Assembly (NCBI RefSeq): GCF_963662255.1
Contig: NC_085051.1
Location: 50,383,101 to 50,447,100 of the forward strand
Direction of reading: 5' to 3'
Length of the DNA: 64,000 bases
Source: Cinclus cinclus
Taxonomy: Eukaryota; Chordata; Aves; Passeriformes; Cinclidae
Positions 12,901 to 27,900 of this stretch are shown here, in pieces. Below the pieces are notes generated by a model that did no database searches, was not told the origin of the DNA, and saw nothing but the letters and a program-made list of their open reading frames with translations. The stretch's first letter is position 1. The number at the start of each line of letters is the position of its first letter. Made by a program: the position numbers and the translations under genes.

Positions 12901-15900
12901 ATCCACTTTGTAATTTAGTTAAATTACTAATTTTAACAAAGATAAGTACCCTGTATAATTTTGCAGTGCTTAAAGAATACATCCTTTGAGGATTCTGCTC
13001 TAAGAAACATCAGCTTGTTATAATATTTTAAATTTATGGAACATTTGTAACGGCTGTTATATCAGGAAAAATATTAAATCTGCACAATAAGTACAAACTT
13101 TATATGAGAAAGTATAGTTGTAAGTGCATCATGATGTCCTGATGTCTGCTGAGGCACTCACTTCCACAAAAGACACAGACAACATCCCTGGGGATAGACT
13201 CAAATGTCCCACAAAATGCAACTCAGTTAAAAAAAAAGGCTACTAACAGGAAAGCAAACAAAAAAAACTGTCTCTATTGGATGTAAAAAGAGATGCTGAT
13301 CTGCATTCTCAACCAGGGGAGTGGTTGACAACCCCATCTTCAAAAAAATGCCTTAAAAGCCCATACTACTAACAAGAGAATGTATTATTCCTCCCAAATG
13401 TCATTTAAACTATGCAGAAACAAATTTTGTTTGGTGCTGCCACATACGCTTTGAAGTACGTCTCTGCTTCTCTAGAGGAAAACAGGCGTTTAGGCCACTA
13501 TAGCAGAATCCATTCAGAATATAAAATAAATTAAAACCTGCTGATTAGGAGGCCTTAATAAAGTCTGTATGATGAAATATAACATCTATATCCAAAACTG
13601 AAGATATGTTTTATCCTGTCTGTCCTCCAATTTTGAATTATTTTGACTGTAAGGAATAGCAGACACCAAGCAGGACATGCCTGTATTTAGATCTAGGCCA
13701 GGATGGTCCCAACTGGTGCCCACTGTATGAATCTGGACCACAGGATGCCTCCATATGGCCTGCCACCTTTTCCTTGGAGGAGATAGGGAACAGCTGCCTG
13801 AGGAGCAAACGCTGCCTGAACAGCCAAACACCTCCTCCTGTGTCCGGCTGGCTCAAAGCCCAGAGCTGTCGCCGTGTTCCTGAGGAAGGCAAGGAAGGAA
13901 CGGGGGAAGAAGGCAGCAGAACCTCCCACCCACGCAAGGACTTGAGCTCTTCTCTGCCTGACTCGGACAGACACAACCCAGCAAAGCCTGGAGCTGCTTC
14001 TGCTGCGGAGAGGGACAGCCAAAGGAATGGCCTAATGAAGCCCCAGGATCTGCTGTTATTGTCATCATAGCCGAGGGTGGGATATACCAGAAGTGACACA
14101 AAAATCAGCAATTTGGCACCCGTTTGCAAAGTCTAAACCACTGTACAGAAGATACGCTAAGTGGTACAGTACAAGTATACTGTCAATCTTCAATCTGCTG
14201 CCAGCAAAACAGATTAATACAATATTTTGGCCTTCACAGAGAAGAAAAACACAAAAAAAGCATAAATAGATTTCATTATTAACTGCCTATTTATTTATTA
14301 TTGATCAAGAAGAACAACTTGGGCATTGAAATCCAGACAAAAAAATTAGATAGCAACACTATTTTTACCTTTGCAACTGCTCACTCAATACAATTTTAAA
14401 TCTCTCTTTAAGGTGACATGCATGGTAGACAAGTAAACAAAAGGGAATGATTTCACAGGGTTTACAACTGTGCAGTCTTTCTTCCGCCCATTTTTCACAG
14501 TGTTGCTGACATAATTTCTGAAAAAAAGCTATTTGACTGGTATGCCAATGAGTATAAATCAAGTAGGGAGGAAAACTGAGAATCCAAAAGACCTACCTGT
14601 TCAGAAACAAAACTGATTCTGTTTGAAATACATTTGCTTTGACAGCATATTGGTTGAACTCTTGGGAAGCATTAAAAAATTATCTATTACATCAACTTAA
14701 AAATAATAAATACCTTCTGACTACTTCAATAGGGTGTTTTAAAAGACAGTTTACTTGTCTGCATTCAACTCAAATATCATTTAGCACAAAAAAGTTAAAT
14801 GGTGGTGTCTTCAAGCCAAGTACAGAGAGACACCAGATGCTCTACTTCACGCTGACCTGGAAAATCATATGCTTATTGGAATAGGATAGATTAAAAACAA
14901 CACAGAAAAATAATGTAAGAGCATCATAAGTCATACTGAAAGCATCACCACAACTTCAAAAACTGGTGTAAAAATTATGCTAGAGATGTGAAATCTCACC
15001 TAATATACCCAATATTGACGAGTCACACAGGATACCAGATTTTAAAGATGCTATAACATTATTTTGAAATCTAGAACTTGATGTATTAAACATCCTAACT
15101 AAAATGATATTTCAGTCCCTAACAGCTAAGGACTGGATTTTAAAATTTCATTCACACTAAATCAATTAGTCAAATTTTATATGAATAATATATGAAATTT
15201 AGTATCTGATCAAAAGGGATTACAGCCTCCCGGAAATAAAGTTCTCCATCCAGTACTGCACACAAACAGATCAAAACATCTTTGGATAGATTACTGCAAA
15301 GCTTGCATCCACAATGGGACTAGAACAACACTTTCACAAACAGTATCCAGATGTCAATACACCCTAGTCAGAAAACTGTTTGACAGTGTTCCTGTGAAGT
15401 GCTGGAAGCAATACAAATACCCAAAAAACATTAACAACTTCTGCCAAAGAGATTCTGTTTTAAAAAAAAATATTAAAAAGAGTGCGACTCATGAGGTGGC
15501 TTCTGCCTTCTTGAGTAAGAGTAGCTTGACAGAAGGAAAATAAAGCACTTGCAAGTATTTGCTCATTAACTTTGCAAAGAAACACAAAACTGAGTCAAAG
15601 AAAGTAAGTTTACTTGCTAAAATGTTACTTAAACAGGTGACTTTCTCCATTCAGTTAGAATTTTAGAATTAAACAGATCCCTCTTGTACTGGGGAACCCA
15701 GCACTGGATGCAGTGTTCTGGGTGTGGCTGAGTAGAGGAGAAGGATCCCCTCTCTGAACATGCTGCCAACAATCCTAATACAGCTAGGATGCTCTTAGCC
15801 CTTTTTTTGCCTGAAAGGACGCATTGCTGGCTCATGCTCGGCTTGTCCCCCAACATAATAATGGGATTATTTCACTCCAAGTGCAGGACTTTGCATTTCT

Positions 15901-18900
15901 TGCTAAATATCAACTGGCAGCCCATTTCTCCAGCCTGTCAAAGTCTCACTGGATGGCACCTTACTAGAAACTGATGTGAGACTAACAGGCTTGTAGTCAT
16001 CTTTCTAAAGTGAGGACAGGAATGACTTTTGCCTTCTTCCAGTCCTCAGGAATGTCTCCCAGTCATCATGATCGCTCAAACATCACTGAGAGTCATCAAG
16101 TTTGCATTGGAAAGGACCTTTAGGGTCCACCTAGTCCAACTCCTCACTGTGATGAACAGGAATATCTTCAACTAGATCATGGCTGCTCAGAGCCCCATCC
16201 AACCTGACCTGGAATGTTTCCAGGAACAGGGCATCTACAACCTCTCTGGCAACTTTGCCAGCGTGTCACCACTCTTATTGTAAAAACTGCCTTCCTCAGG
16301 TCTGGTCTAAATCAACCCTCTCTCAGTATAAAACCATTACCCCAGTCCTCTTGCAACAAGCCCTGCTAAAAAGTTGGTTCCCATCTTTCTCACTCCCTTT
16401 TAACTATGGAAAGGCTGCTTTAAGGCCTACCTGGAGTCTTCTCCAGGATGAATAAGACCAGCTCCTCACAGGAGAGGTGCTTCAGCCCTCTGATTATTTC
16501 TGTGGCCATCCTCTGGAATCCCTCCATGTCCTTCCTATGCTGGGGACCCCAGAGCTGGGTGCAGTATTCCAGGTGGGGTCTCACCAGAGCAGAGGTATTG
16601 AATCCCCTCCCTCAACCTGCTGGCCATGTTGCTTTTGATGCAGCCCAAGGTAAAACTGGCTTGCTGAGCTGCAAGCACATGTTGTTGGCTCATCCACTAG
16701 CACTCCCAAAGTCCATCTCTGCAGGTCTCAAGCCTTTCAACTCACAACTGTATTGATAGCATGGGTTGCCCCAACACAGGTGCAGCACCTTGCACTTTCC
16801 CTGTTGAACCTCATAACGCTCCCAAGAGCCCACCCTCAAGCTTGTCCAGGCACCTCTGGATGGCATCCTGGACTGGCCTAAAGGCCAGTCTCACCAGAAA
16901 AGGAAGCTATTTGGTACCCCAGATTTTACATGTTCTATGTCATAGTCTCCCGCTCCATCCAGCGGCAGGCCCACATTTCCCCTGGTCCTCCTTCGGTCAC
17001 TTCTGACATCCCTTGAAAGATGCAATTACTGCTGGGCTTTAGTTTTGCTAACCACATCCCTGGATCATTGGACAATGTCTCCATATTCCTTCCAGGTTAT
17101 CTGACCCTGCTTTCACCTTCTCTACGCCTCCTTTTAATGTCTGAGTTTTTGCCAGGAGTTGATTCGTGAAGGCCTCCTGGCACTTTTCCCTGACTTCCTG
17201 CTTTTGGGATGAACTGCTCCTAAACTTAGAGGAGGTGATCTATCAATACTAACCATGTTTTCTTTCTTGGATCCTTCTTCTCTCCAAAGCATTATCCCAT
17301 GGGACTCTTCCAAGCAGATCCATGAAGTAGCCAATACTGTTCTCCTCAAGTCCAGCACTCTGACCTTGCTGTTTACTCTGCCTTCCTCCTCCTCTCAGGA
17401 TCCTGAAATCCACCTCCTCATGGTCACTACAGCCAAGGCTGCCTTCAATCTTTGCATCTCCAACAAACCCTTCCTTGCTTGCAAGTATGAGGTCCATGAA
17501 TGTAAGTAGCACCTCTCCTCATTGGCCCCTCCATTGCCTGGCTGAGGAAACTCAACAAACCCCCTGGACTGCTTATGTCCTGCTGTGTTGTTACTTTAAC
17601 AGACAGTGGAGTGAAGCCCCCCATGAGATCCAGACCTGCAAATGTGAGGCTATTTTTAGTTATCTGTAGAAGGCCTTACTCCTTCCTCCTGATCTGGCAG
17701 CCTTATAACAGAGGGCCACTACAATGTCAACCATATTGGTTGAGGTCCCGTTTTTTGTTTTTTTTTTTTCTTTCCGGACAGATAACTTGCTGGTGCTCTT
17801 CAGAAAAAAAGAATGTGGTCCCTCAGTGGTCCAAAGACTACAGGCTGAAACCACTGTGTAAATCAAGGCCAAACTGCCATCCTGGACAGTCCCACAAAAC
17901 TGGTGTTTTTTCCAGCACATGAGAGGCAGCTACACACAGGTACTATTACTCAGAGTGCCACTGAATGCATTGCAAAAGCTAAGATTAGCTAATGGACTCT
18001 GCTCATTTTGGACTTACCACTTCAAAGATTTTAACAGTCAACTAAAGTTATAGAAGTGTTTTTTATTTAGGCAGGTAGTAACAGCCTTTACTACAGCTGG
18101 GTAAAAGATACAACACCATTTCAAACCTGTCAGGTTCAAAATGTAAATCATTTGGACACTTCTACCTTCTCTAAGTGCATTCCTTGTCTTCATATCTTGT
18201 TTTGATTCACAAAAACTTCTCTGTAGCTGACTACAAACAGGGATAGAGATGCACCTGAAAATCAAACACAAAGACCACTGCATATTCTTTTCAAAAAGCT
18301 CCAAACTTGGCTGTATTTTCTTTAGGAATATAATCTCACTGTGATGGTCTGTAAACTATATGGCTCCCTCTTGTGTCTATTATACCACATTTCAGTGGAC
18401 AAAAATTTTTTAACATTAAGCAATAAATATTTGGGCTTTGTTCACCCTTCTGCACGCATGCAGTGCTTATAAATGTTAAGGAAGTCACAGACATACCTTC
18501 CTTTCTCTTCCTCTGAGAAGAGAAAACCCTGCAACTTACAGAATTTCTCTTTGGAACAAACTATTAAAAAATAAGTCTTGCAAACTACAAGTCTGCAGCA
18601 ATGAAAGTATTCTTTTCACCATTCCCTGTATTTTAATACCAATGCAGAGGCCAAATGCACCGTTAAAGTACATCTGCAACAACTTTTAACTATTTTTTAG
18701 TTATCAAATTACGTACGTTTAGAGAGGTGTCAGTGTAGTTTATAGAGCTTGGCTAACATGCTCAAGAGTTTATTTTTGTCTGCTTAACATCCCACCTGTT
18801 TCTGCTTATCGAACCAGACTACAGTTTAGCTTGCAACAGCTGCGAAATTCATAAATCTGCCCATTCTTCATGTGTAGCCAGACTAAGCACTTGGAGAAAG

Positions 18901-21900
18901 AGTCAGAACCACAGCAGTCACCCTTATGGAGAAGCTAAGGAAATAAAACAAAGCAACACTTCTCAAACCATGTTTGAAACTGCACACTTATCAGAAGCCA
19001 AATTATTTTAAAAGCAGTCTAGCAATCATATTTGGAAAGAAAAAGAAGCCTTTGAAGACAGGAGCCATTAACCCTTTTATTCTCCCTGCCATTAGAAATA
19101 TTTTCTAGACTAAAAATGTTGCAATTAAAATATTTTGCCTACACAAAGTAGTCCCCTTTTTAGTATCTTCAAATAGCTAAAAACCCCTGTCTTTTATTTC
19201 AAGATGCTGCTAGCATTACTTCCTGCAGTAGAACAACTATCAATAAACACCATTTTAAGATTTTTATATTATAAAAAATATATTTGTACATAAATACTTT
19301 AAAAGGTACCTGTACTTTAAAAAATATTAGTCTGCATATTGAAAGCAATATGAAAATCCTGGTCACACCAGACAGCTTTCATTAAAACACTTTTGATAAA
19401 GCAGTAGTAGTACTGAATGAAATTAGGGTATATAAAAATCTAAAAAACCTTCATTTCATCAAGCCTGTAGAGTACACTGCCTTTCATAGACAAGTGGGTT
19501 TGCTTTGCTTTTTTCATTTTTATGACAAATTTCTCTTTTGCTGTTTCTTCCCTTTTCCATCTGCTCAAGAATTACCCTCAGCATTAATATTCTGTGGGTC
19601 AATTTTGTTCACAAAATGATATGAGTATATGCAAGCTGATACTAAAATTAATTTCAGCTTTTATGAATAAGGAAAAATGGTACTTTGTTTTAGGGAAGAA
19701 AGAGACTTCTATTTTTTCTCTATGAACTTTTTACCTCCACCGTTTCATAAATTACAAGTTCTTATTTTTGAGAGCAGAAACAGAAATCAAAAATTTAAAC
19801 TTTTCCGTAAGTTTTCATCAAAAACATTAATAATAGCTGCCCAATACATACAGCTGGCATTCCTGGAGCCAACTGAATTTAATTGACTTTCTAAAGAATA
19901 GTACTATTTGCTGAACAGTAGTATAGAAACATCCAGCTGAAATTGTGGTTACTTGGCAGTGCTGAAGTAAGGCACCAAATAACCGGAACCAACTTAAAAT
20001 TTAACTAATATTTATCACCTCTCATTCTACAAAGGAAAGTAAATAAAGCAAATGAATCCTACCTGATCTACCTTCATGTTCATGGTTCAACAATGTGAAA
20101 CAACTGCTATAGAACAAGATATATAGTAAGAACATAAGACAAGCAATTAAAGCATTTGTCAGGAGAACAGAAAAAAAAATTATCTAGTTTTCTGACCATT
20201 TTGCATTTCAGGTTTGTTTTTTTTTAATTAATGTTGCAGTCACATAACTTCTCACATAAACCAAGTGTAGGATTAGTCAGTGAAAAACTATGGAATTGGT
20301 CATAGTGATAGTTCAGCTGATTCAGATGATTTCAGTTCTGAAAATAACTCCAAGAGCAAGAATAGCAGCTAGAAGAATTGGATAATGCTCCACAAAATTC
20401 TGCTAATAACCTGTTGAAAACAGTAGACCTTTTTAGGGTGCAAAAAAAAGCTCTAAGGTATAACATTTAGAAGACCTGCTTGATGAGGCAGCGTATTTTG
20501 AGAAACTAAGTGAAGTCTGTAAGGCCAAGTGTGGACTGGTAGTCTAGGATAGGACACAGCAAGAAAAGAGAGTTGGCTGAACTATTGTTTCCTGAATTGT
20601 GTCACCTGGAAGGAATAATTCATTTCCCTTCTGATATCAAAGCCACTGCTTCTAGCTTATTCCTTGAGCATCTGATTGGGCTTTCACCCATCATTTTCAA
20701 CTACTTCAGTTTTCAAAATGTATCCCTCTGCTCCTTATACTCCCTAAATGGAATTTGTGTTTGAAACATATTCAGTTCTTGAAACACCAAACAGCTACAC
20801 AAAATAATGTAACTTTTGTTGAATTAAAACAGTTGATAGAAATGGTTTGGAACTCTGGTAGCAGTAAAGGAGAACAGAATTGCCCAGTGTCTTCTGACCT
20901 CTCCCATGGCCAAACAAAGTATCTCTAGATCACACATTTGGAGAGATTCAGTACACAGAGACATAAATTTTTAATACAGACTGTGCCACAAAAAGCTTTG
21001 GATGTTTGGACATTGAGCACTACCTTGAGAACAACACATCAACATTCACTTACAACATTATATCTAGGTATCAGTCGGAATAACAGAGTTCTGTTAGAAA
21101 CTAGGTTTAACTCATTACTTCAGAACACCATGAAAAGTTCACCCATCTCAAGCCTCTCCATACCCTGTTACCAGATGGGTTTATCTTTGCATTTGAAAGC
21201 AATCAAAATAATTATGTTAAATAGAACAGAAAACAACAGTTATTCCATTTTCATTGGAAATACAACATATGCAATGGTTTTATTCTGTCAATTAACAATT
21301 ATAATTTTACTTTGTTAAGCGCAAACTGCATATTTTTCAAGGAATCATAGGGGCATAGGTTGTAGATCCCTGCAGATCATGTAGAAAAGTTTCCAACCCA
21401 CAAACTTCTAGAGACTGGCTAACAGTAGCAAGATAAAAGCAGTAACAGGATCATTCCTTATCTCCTTTTGCCCAGAACAAACAAATCCTGCTCCCTTTAT
21501 CCCTATGGGGGGCTAAGGGCTGAAGCAAATGACATCTTAATAGCCCCCCTGTGGTCTCATTCCAGTTTGTCAGCCTGTCTTTAGCACTGGTGGGCCCAAA
21601 ATTGTACAGTATTCCAGACAAAGCCTCACCCATTTTAAAACACAGGGCAGTAATCATTTCTCTCAACTAAATACATTTTTATATATCCATAAGCCTACTG
21701 AACTGCAAAATTTCAATAGCACTTCAAAAAACCAGTAGGACATTGCTCTAATGATTCAGACTTTCAAGGGCAATATACTTGCACTATTATTCAGCATCAC
21801 TGTTTTCACACCACCCACAATAAGGATCATGAAAACAAAATGTATATGTTAAAGATTCTTACCTGAATAATTTTGTAGAAGTAGGCATACTGTCGAGCTG

Positions 21901-24900
21901 TATTTTTATATTGGCTAAAAACATCATGTATGGCCTGAGTTGACTGAAGATACTGGACTTCATCTTCTTCAAAATAGAGAGGAGTATCATATTCACTGGG
22001 GAGAGTCTGGATGTAGGGCAGCCAGAAAGAGTTGGGGTTGGCTCGCTCACAAAGGAGATGGAATGCCAATGTTATATTGCCCATGGCTTGAAGAATTCGA
22101 TCTTGAGAATACAGAGATCCTGAATTAATCAAGAAAGGTGAGGAACTAAATTGATTATCCATGGAAAAGAGCATCCTAGATTTACTTTAAATTAATATAA
22201 TTAAATAATAGGTAAGCACTTTAACAAAAAAAACCAACAATAACAACAAAAAAGGCTTTTCAGATTTCTAAAATATTTAGCTGCCTACACTGTACAAAAA
22301 TCTGCAAGTTTTTTGACACAGCAAGTGCCTTGTGTACAATTGCATGACAAAACTAGAACAATATTCTCAATACCTCAGAACATTTTATTTCCAAGTATTA
22401 TACAAGATACATGATAAGTGTTCAAAATAACACACACACACTTGTGGAAGATATCCAGTGCACTCTGCCAGAAACTAACCGGGAAATTAAATTCTTTCCG
22501 CTGCCACTTCAAGTTTCTAAGTATTCCAAACCTGATGGCTGGCATGATATGCAAGCACTGTAATAAAGAAGATCAGCTAAAAAAAGGAAGTCTCCTACTG
22601 AAAGTTCCCATAAATATTATTTGCTTTCTTAAGAACTTCCTTGAGCTCTTACCCAAGACTGAGTTTTTAGCTGACTCAACCGTCATCAATAGTTTTCTAG
22701 GAACCCACAAAAACAATTCTTCAGCCTACAGAAAGCAAAGAAATGCAATAGAGGGTCAGTTAGCACTTATACAATATGCCAAGCATCTCAAATATACATC
22801 AACATCTAATTTAAAGTTGTTTGCATTATCTTTTAAAAATCAAAATTATTCTGAATCAAAATTCTTCCTTCTCTTCCACTGCAAAATCAACAAACAACCT
22901 GTGTTCCATATTGTGGTAACCAAATGTTTCAATCTGCATTACACAAAGCTTTAAACACAGACACTCACATACAAAAGAAAGTCCTTCCATTTTGGAACTG
23001 CTAATATGTATAACACTACCTTAAAGCTACCAGATACATCATATTGCTGATAATTACATGATCACATATATTCTAACAGTAGAGATTTTTCATATTGGCT
23101 CTTTTTATTCTAGAAGAACTGTTCAGGATTTCTATAACGTATTAATTGTGTGCTAATGAAGCTTTTCAATGATTGTACTAAGCTCATTTTCTAACAGTCT
23201 TTCTACAACAGCTGATTGGTCTTCAAAGCTGTCTCCCACCTACAAAATGGGAAGGGAAAGACAATTTTAAATGCTTTCCTTTTAACAGTTAGCCAACTCT
23301 GTGTGTGTCTATACTCCTTATCTAATGATAAAAAAATCCTTTACAATTACCATAATTTGGGTTTTTTCGTTCTCACTGGAAAACAGGTATTGCAAACACC
23401 TTTTTCTGAGACAAAAAGACTAATTCTTTAAAATAAAGGACATGAATGAAGAAAATACTAAACAGGTATTGCAATATCTCTTTTCCAGGCAAAAACTTTT
23501 TCAGTTCTTTAAAAGGAACGTGAAAGAAGAGTCAAAATAGTTAGAAAACATGGAATAAAGGGATACATCAGTGTGGTAGAGTATTCTGGTGATTAGGTAA
23601 AGATTATAGGCAACACAGAGGAAAAAAGATTGAATAAAAATTCACAGTACTATCAGTAGTCATCAAAATAATACTCAATTTCATCAATAATGTTATTCTC
23701 AAGTACACAGAGATGGTATTGTTTCAGAATAGTATAAGCAGTTAAAAAGGGGAAAAGGGTGAGCATTTCAGAGCTCTGCAGATACATTTCAAACATGATT
23801 TCCTAATCTAACCCAAATGTTCACACGCTCACCTTTATCTCTCTTGTTGCTTTCAAACCAAATCCTTCCTCTTCAAAGTTAGCTATTTCAAAACCCTCTG
23901 TGGATGCTCCATTTTCAGTTGCCCACTTTAGCAATTCAGGGAAATAGTCATCTCTTTTTCCATCAAAGACAACAGACAAACCTATATACACAATTTATTA
24001 AAAAACAAATGCAGAAATAAGAGGATCCAGAAAGATAAAAAAGCTCAATACAGAAGCCTATGTAAAAAGCTATCCATTATTGCATAGCAGTGCTACTTTG
24101 AAGTAGCCGAGTCAGAACTGGTCTCTGTTAAGTGTTACTTAATACTATATAAATGCCATACCAACTTTTATCAAATTCAATATTGTGCCAAACTGGCTTA
24201 CCATTCATCTTAAAAATGCAACTGCCCAAACTGAGCAGTAATAAAATATGAAACTCTCCTTTCTTTCCCTTTTAATAAAAGCCAAAATATTTCCAATCTT
24301 AATATCAATGATAAATGCAATTGCCACAACATGTTGATACAGACAAGGAAGAATTTGAGAGGCAAGCTGTAATTTCATTAATTCAGCACTGCAACTGATG
24401 ATAAGCAGATCTTGAGTTCCTTCTTTCACATACAAGGCAGTTAGCCTTTTCCTGTAGCATATGGATCTACTAAAATATCTGAGGATAGATCTAAAATATC
24501 TAAGGATCATCCTCCTGACATCACAGAGCTCATCCGAATTTTTACACTTTGCTTCCCCAACAGCATGTAGTCCACCAGAGAAATCACAAGCCTCATTCAT
24601 TTTCTCAGCTTTCCTCTTTACAGTGAGTTCATTTGAATCTCTCTGTAATAGTTCCTGGCTATACTCAGCCATCTCCTTTTGTACCTCTTTGCCTCTGTGT
24701 GTTCTCTTCAGCCCAAACTCTAGAGTCAGATCACATTAAAAGTGTCCAAAGGCCCCCAAATACTCAGGCCATTTTATGAGTGACAAAAAGTCATCAGCAA
24801 GATGCTTTGCATCCAAAGATATTTTGGCTAAGCACAGGGAATAAAATACATTTTGAGATGAAAATTATTTTAGGGAAGTAGCATTAGTGTATTTATTCAA

Positions 24901-27900
24901 AATACCCCCTTCCTGCCTCCAAATTTTACATTTCAAGGCCAAGAACTGATCAAATTTGTAGGTAACTTAAAAGTGCAAGTATCATTTAAAACTTCCATCA
25001 CTGATGATGCAGTATAAAAATTTATTAAAAATTTACAAAGTACTTTCTGGAATACAACGACCTCACAAGCCTGGCAGGACTAGCTGCATAGTTTCTACAG
25101 AACTTGGTAGGTGTTCATAATGTCCAGGATTTTGCTCTTTTGATTTCCAACTTTTGCTACTGTATAAGACTATTGGAAGCTTTCAATATCCAGCTTGTAC
25201 ATGGGACCATTCTTTAAGCATCTCTGAAATTCTGCTTCTCTTCCTTATATACAATGTAGACGAATACTTTGCATATTTTTCCAAATTAAAGAGAGGACCA
25301 GCTCCTTTAAATTATAAGCACCATAAATTGTTTCTACATGGAGCAAAATAAAGCTGTACTGATGAAAATCTATACTGAAAAGTAGCTTTATTTAAGATTT
25401 TGCTAATGAGTCAAAGAAGGAAAATTTTAAAAGTTAAAAATATTTTGTTTTCAAATTAGGAGTTTTACTATACCCAAGGTTATTTTAGTTCACATTCTGC
25501 AACCCCATGTTCTAGTCAAGAAAAGCACAACGTATAATACTCTTGGCAATATATAAAGTTGTACATCTCAGAGCTCCCAACAGGAACTTCCTCTGCAAAC
25601 TGTCTAAAGCCTTTATTAAGTTAGCAAACTGTTCAGTATTAACTACTATGTTCCACTAAAAATAGTCTTGAAAGACACCATACACATTATGTATGAAAAA
25701 ATGTTACATGGAAAGACAATTGTATGTCAATAGCAGTGTGGGTAGCAGGTTTTTTTATCTCCCAAAGAAAAAAAATGTGTTCTATTAACATGATACTCTT
25801 ACACAAATTCTATCATCTTTGCCAGCAGCATCTTCCCCATGGATAGTTCACTCTAGTGCAGAAGAAAGATACAGCAAAGAGGCCAACCCCAATTCTAACT
25901 CTGCTCTTATTAACCTGAATTATGACTTACTTTAACACATATATCATAAAAACCTGGACATGTATAATAAGTTTATAGTAGTCATGGCACAGTTATAAAA
26001 ATGAACCAAGTTCATGTCTGCATCACTACAGAATGCAGTCACTCAAACAGCATCATTTATTCTTCCATATACCCACTGACAAAAACTCATGTTCAGAGGT
26101 TTGTTAGGTCCTTTCATGGAGTAAGATTTTTATGCATCAGTCAAAATATATTAAAAACAGGTGTGAAAGGGAAATTTCAAGCCTCTGAAGTATTTGCTTT
26201 ATCAAGTAATACTATGAACTAGACAAGCTCCATTTATATGCAGTCTGGCTTTCTTGCTGTTAACTGTATAAATACCAGAGAGGAAAGAATTGTTTAGGAC
26301 TTTTTGAGGTATGTCCAGCCCAAACCTACTCCTTGCAAGTTAAAAAACTTATTTCTCAGTCATTAGAATACCTCAGTCATAAAAGACGTTAATTTTTCTA
26401 AAAATTATATGAAAAGAAATTTTTAGAGTATGCCTCCAAATATAACAAAATTAATATAAAAAAGTGTCATCAACAGCAAGATGTTACAGACCATAATAGA
26501 AGAAAACTGGTCTAGTATGAAAAATAAACCTTAAACTTTGGAAAATTGGCAATAAAATTCCTCATTAACTGTGATATAATAATAATTTCTTTATTTTGAT
26601 TATGTGCTTCATTTAGAGCACATAGATTTACTAGTTGATGTATTTATTTTGTGCATCTACATATTTTTGTCATTGATGTCCTGATGTTTCTGATGTACTG
26701 ATGTCTCAACATCCAATAAAGTCTTGATGTAAAACAGTTACAAATTTAAATTCAGAATGTTCATATTTATGGAGGCAGAGCAGCACACCATGCAATCAGG
26801 AACCAAGGCAGCCTATTATTCTCTAAGGATTTTTACTTCTAGTCCTTCAGATTGTGATGAGAAAACAATTTCAAGTTCCTTTTGCTAGTTATCAGACAGA
26901 ATTCTCACAGGATCATCTGTCTGTGATAATAATTCAGAATTCTGAATATTAAAATGGTTAATTCCAGTGGTGAAGCCTACCTGAATATTTCAGAAACACT
27001 TGCAAGTGTTTCACATTTACCTTTTTGCTTTTTGCGGATTTTCTCCACGAGTGAACGGATCTGTACATATTCTTCCCATTCCTTACCAGGACCTGGGGGA
27101 GGACTGCTGCATTCTGGAAATAAAAGTGTTTTCTTTTATTAAGTACATAATAGATATATATATGTGCACACACACATATACATATATATTTTAACCTCAG
27201 AATTATGGTTTCATAGTAACAGAACCTGGGTACTATATGTCCTTCAAATATTTTTACATGGCAAATGAAACAATCTCCACTGTTAAAACATCCTATTATA
27301 TGACAGGTAATTAATTCAGACTTTTGAAATCTTCACAGTATAACTTATTTTATTTTTAATACTCTTTCAGATATAAGAAATAGCAAATGTCTAAAAAGCT
27401 TGGAAGAAAAAAAGGTAAACAACCAGGCCATTAAGTAAATAATATACCACATAAGACAACAAAAACGTGTCTGTTTTCAGTAATTCAAGCAAAGCACTCT
27501 GTTTACATTAGCCTGCTTGCCATCACTCTTGCTGCAATGAAAGCAGATGATAATAGCACAGAGCATACCTTAATTAATTGAGAAATTTGCTGGTTGACCT
27601 GCCTAGTCAATACTGTTTTCATAGATGCACAAGTACTGGAAGGATGAGCAAAGGAATACAAAGCCATGCTTTAGCTTTAGATTACAACCACAGTGTCTCT
27701 GCCAATATTCTAAATGTCAGTGTGTGGATTTCTTGACTTAAGCCATGTAAATCCAAGTGGACAGCTGAAGATTACCTTGCTCAACTGATTTGAAAAATCT
27801 TAGCATTGAATAAAATATGGAAGCTTGACAAAAAGAACAGCTGATACTTGCTTTTGCTTAGCAAATTAGATCTACATTTTATTTTTGGTTGCAAAGCAGA

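Larger units (their letters stand above)
5809..21862 (-). other. SETD3: SETD3 intron 6 (16 kb)
   Basis: This is the second largest intron in the window. It contains the intronic CpG island at about 7.5-7.9 kb with flanking CpG-containing unique sequence (5.9-8.4 kb), a poly-T run at 7096-7111, A-rich and purine runs near 9364-9390 and 9590-9650, and CR1 fragments near 12.3, 15.7-17.9 and 21.3-21.7 kb. A GC-richer block at 13.65-14.05 kb was not identified. Confidence 0.85.

Noticed and set aside
13638..14129. 163-residue minus-strand frame with a signal-peptide-like beginning
   Set aside because: It begins with TTG rather than ATG, has no recognisable domain, and lies mid-intron. It is probably random, or part of an unidentified repeat.
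22418..22954. 178-residue plus-strand frame
   Set aside because: It is the antisense shadow of SETD3 exon 5 plus intron and has no protein resemblance.
26673..26705. Four TGATGT-type units resembling snoRNA C boxes or a minisatellite
   Set aside because: They are imperfect and only 33 bp. There is no D box or terminal stem, so it is too short to classify.
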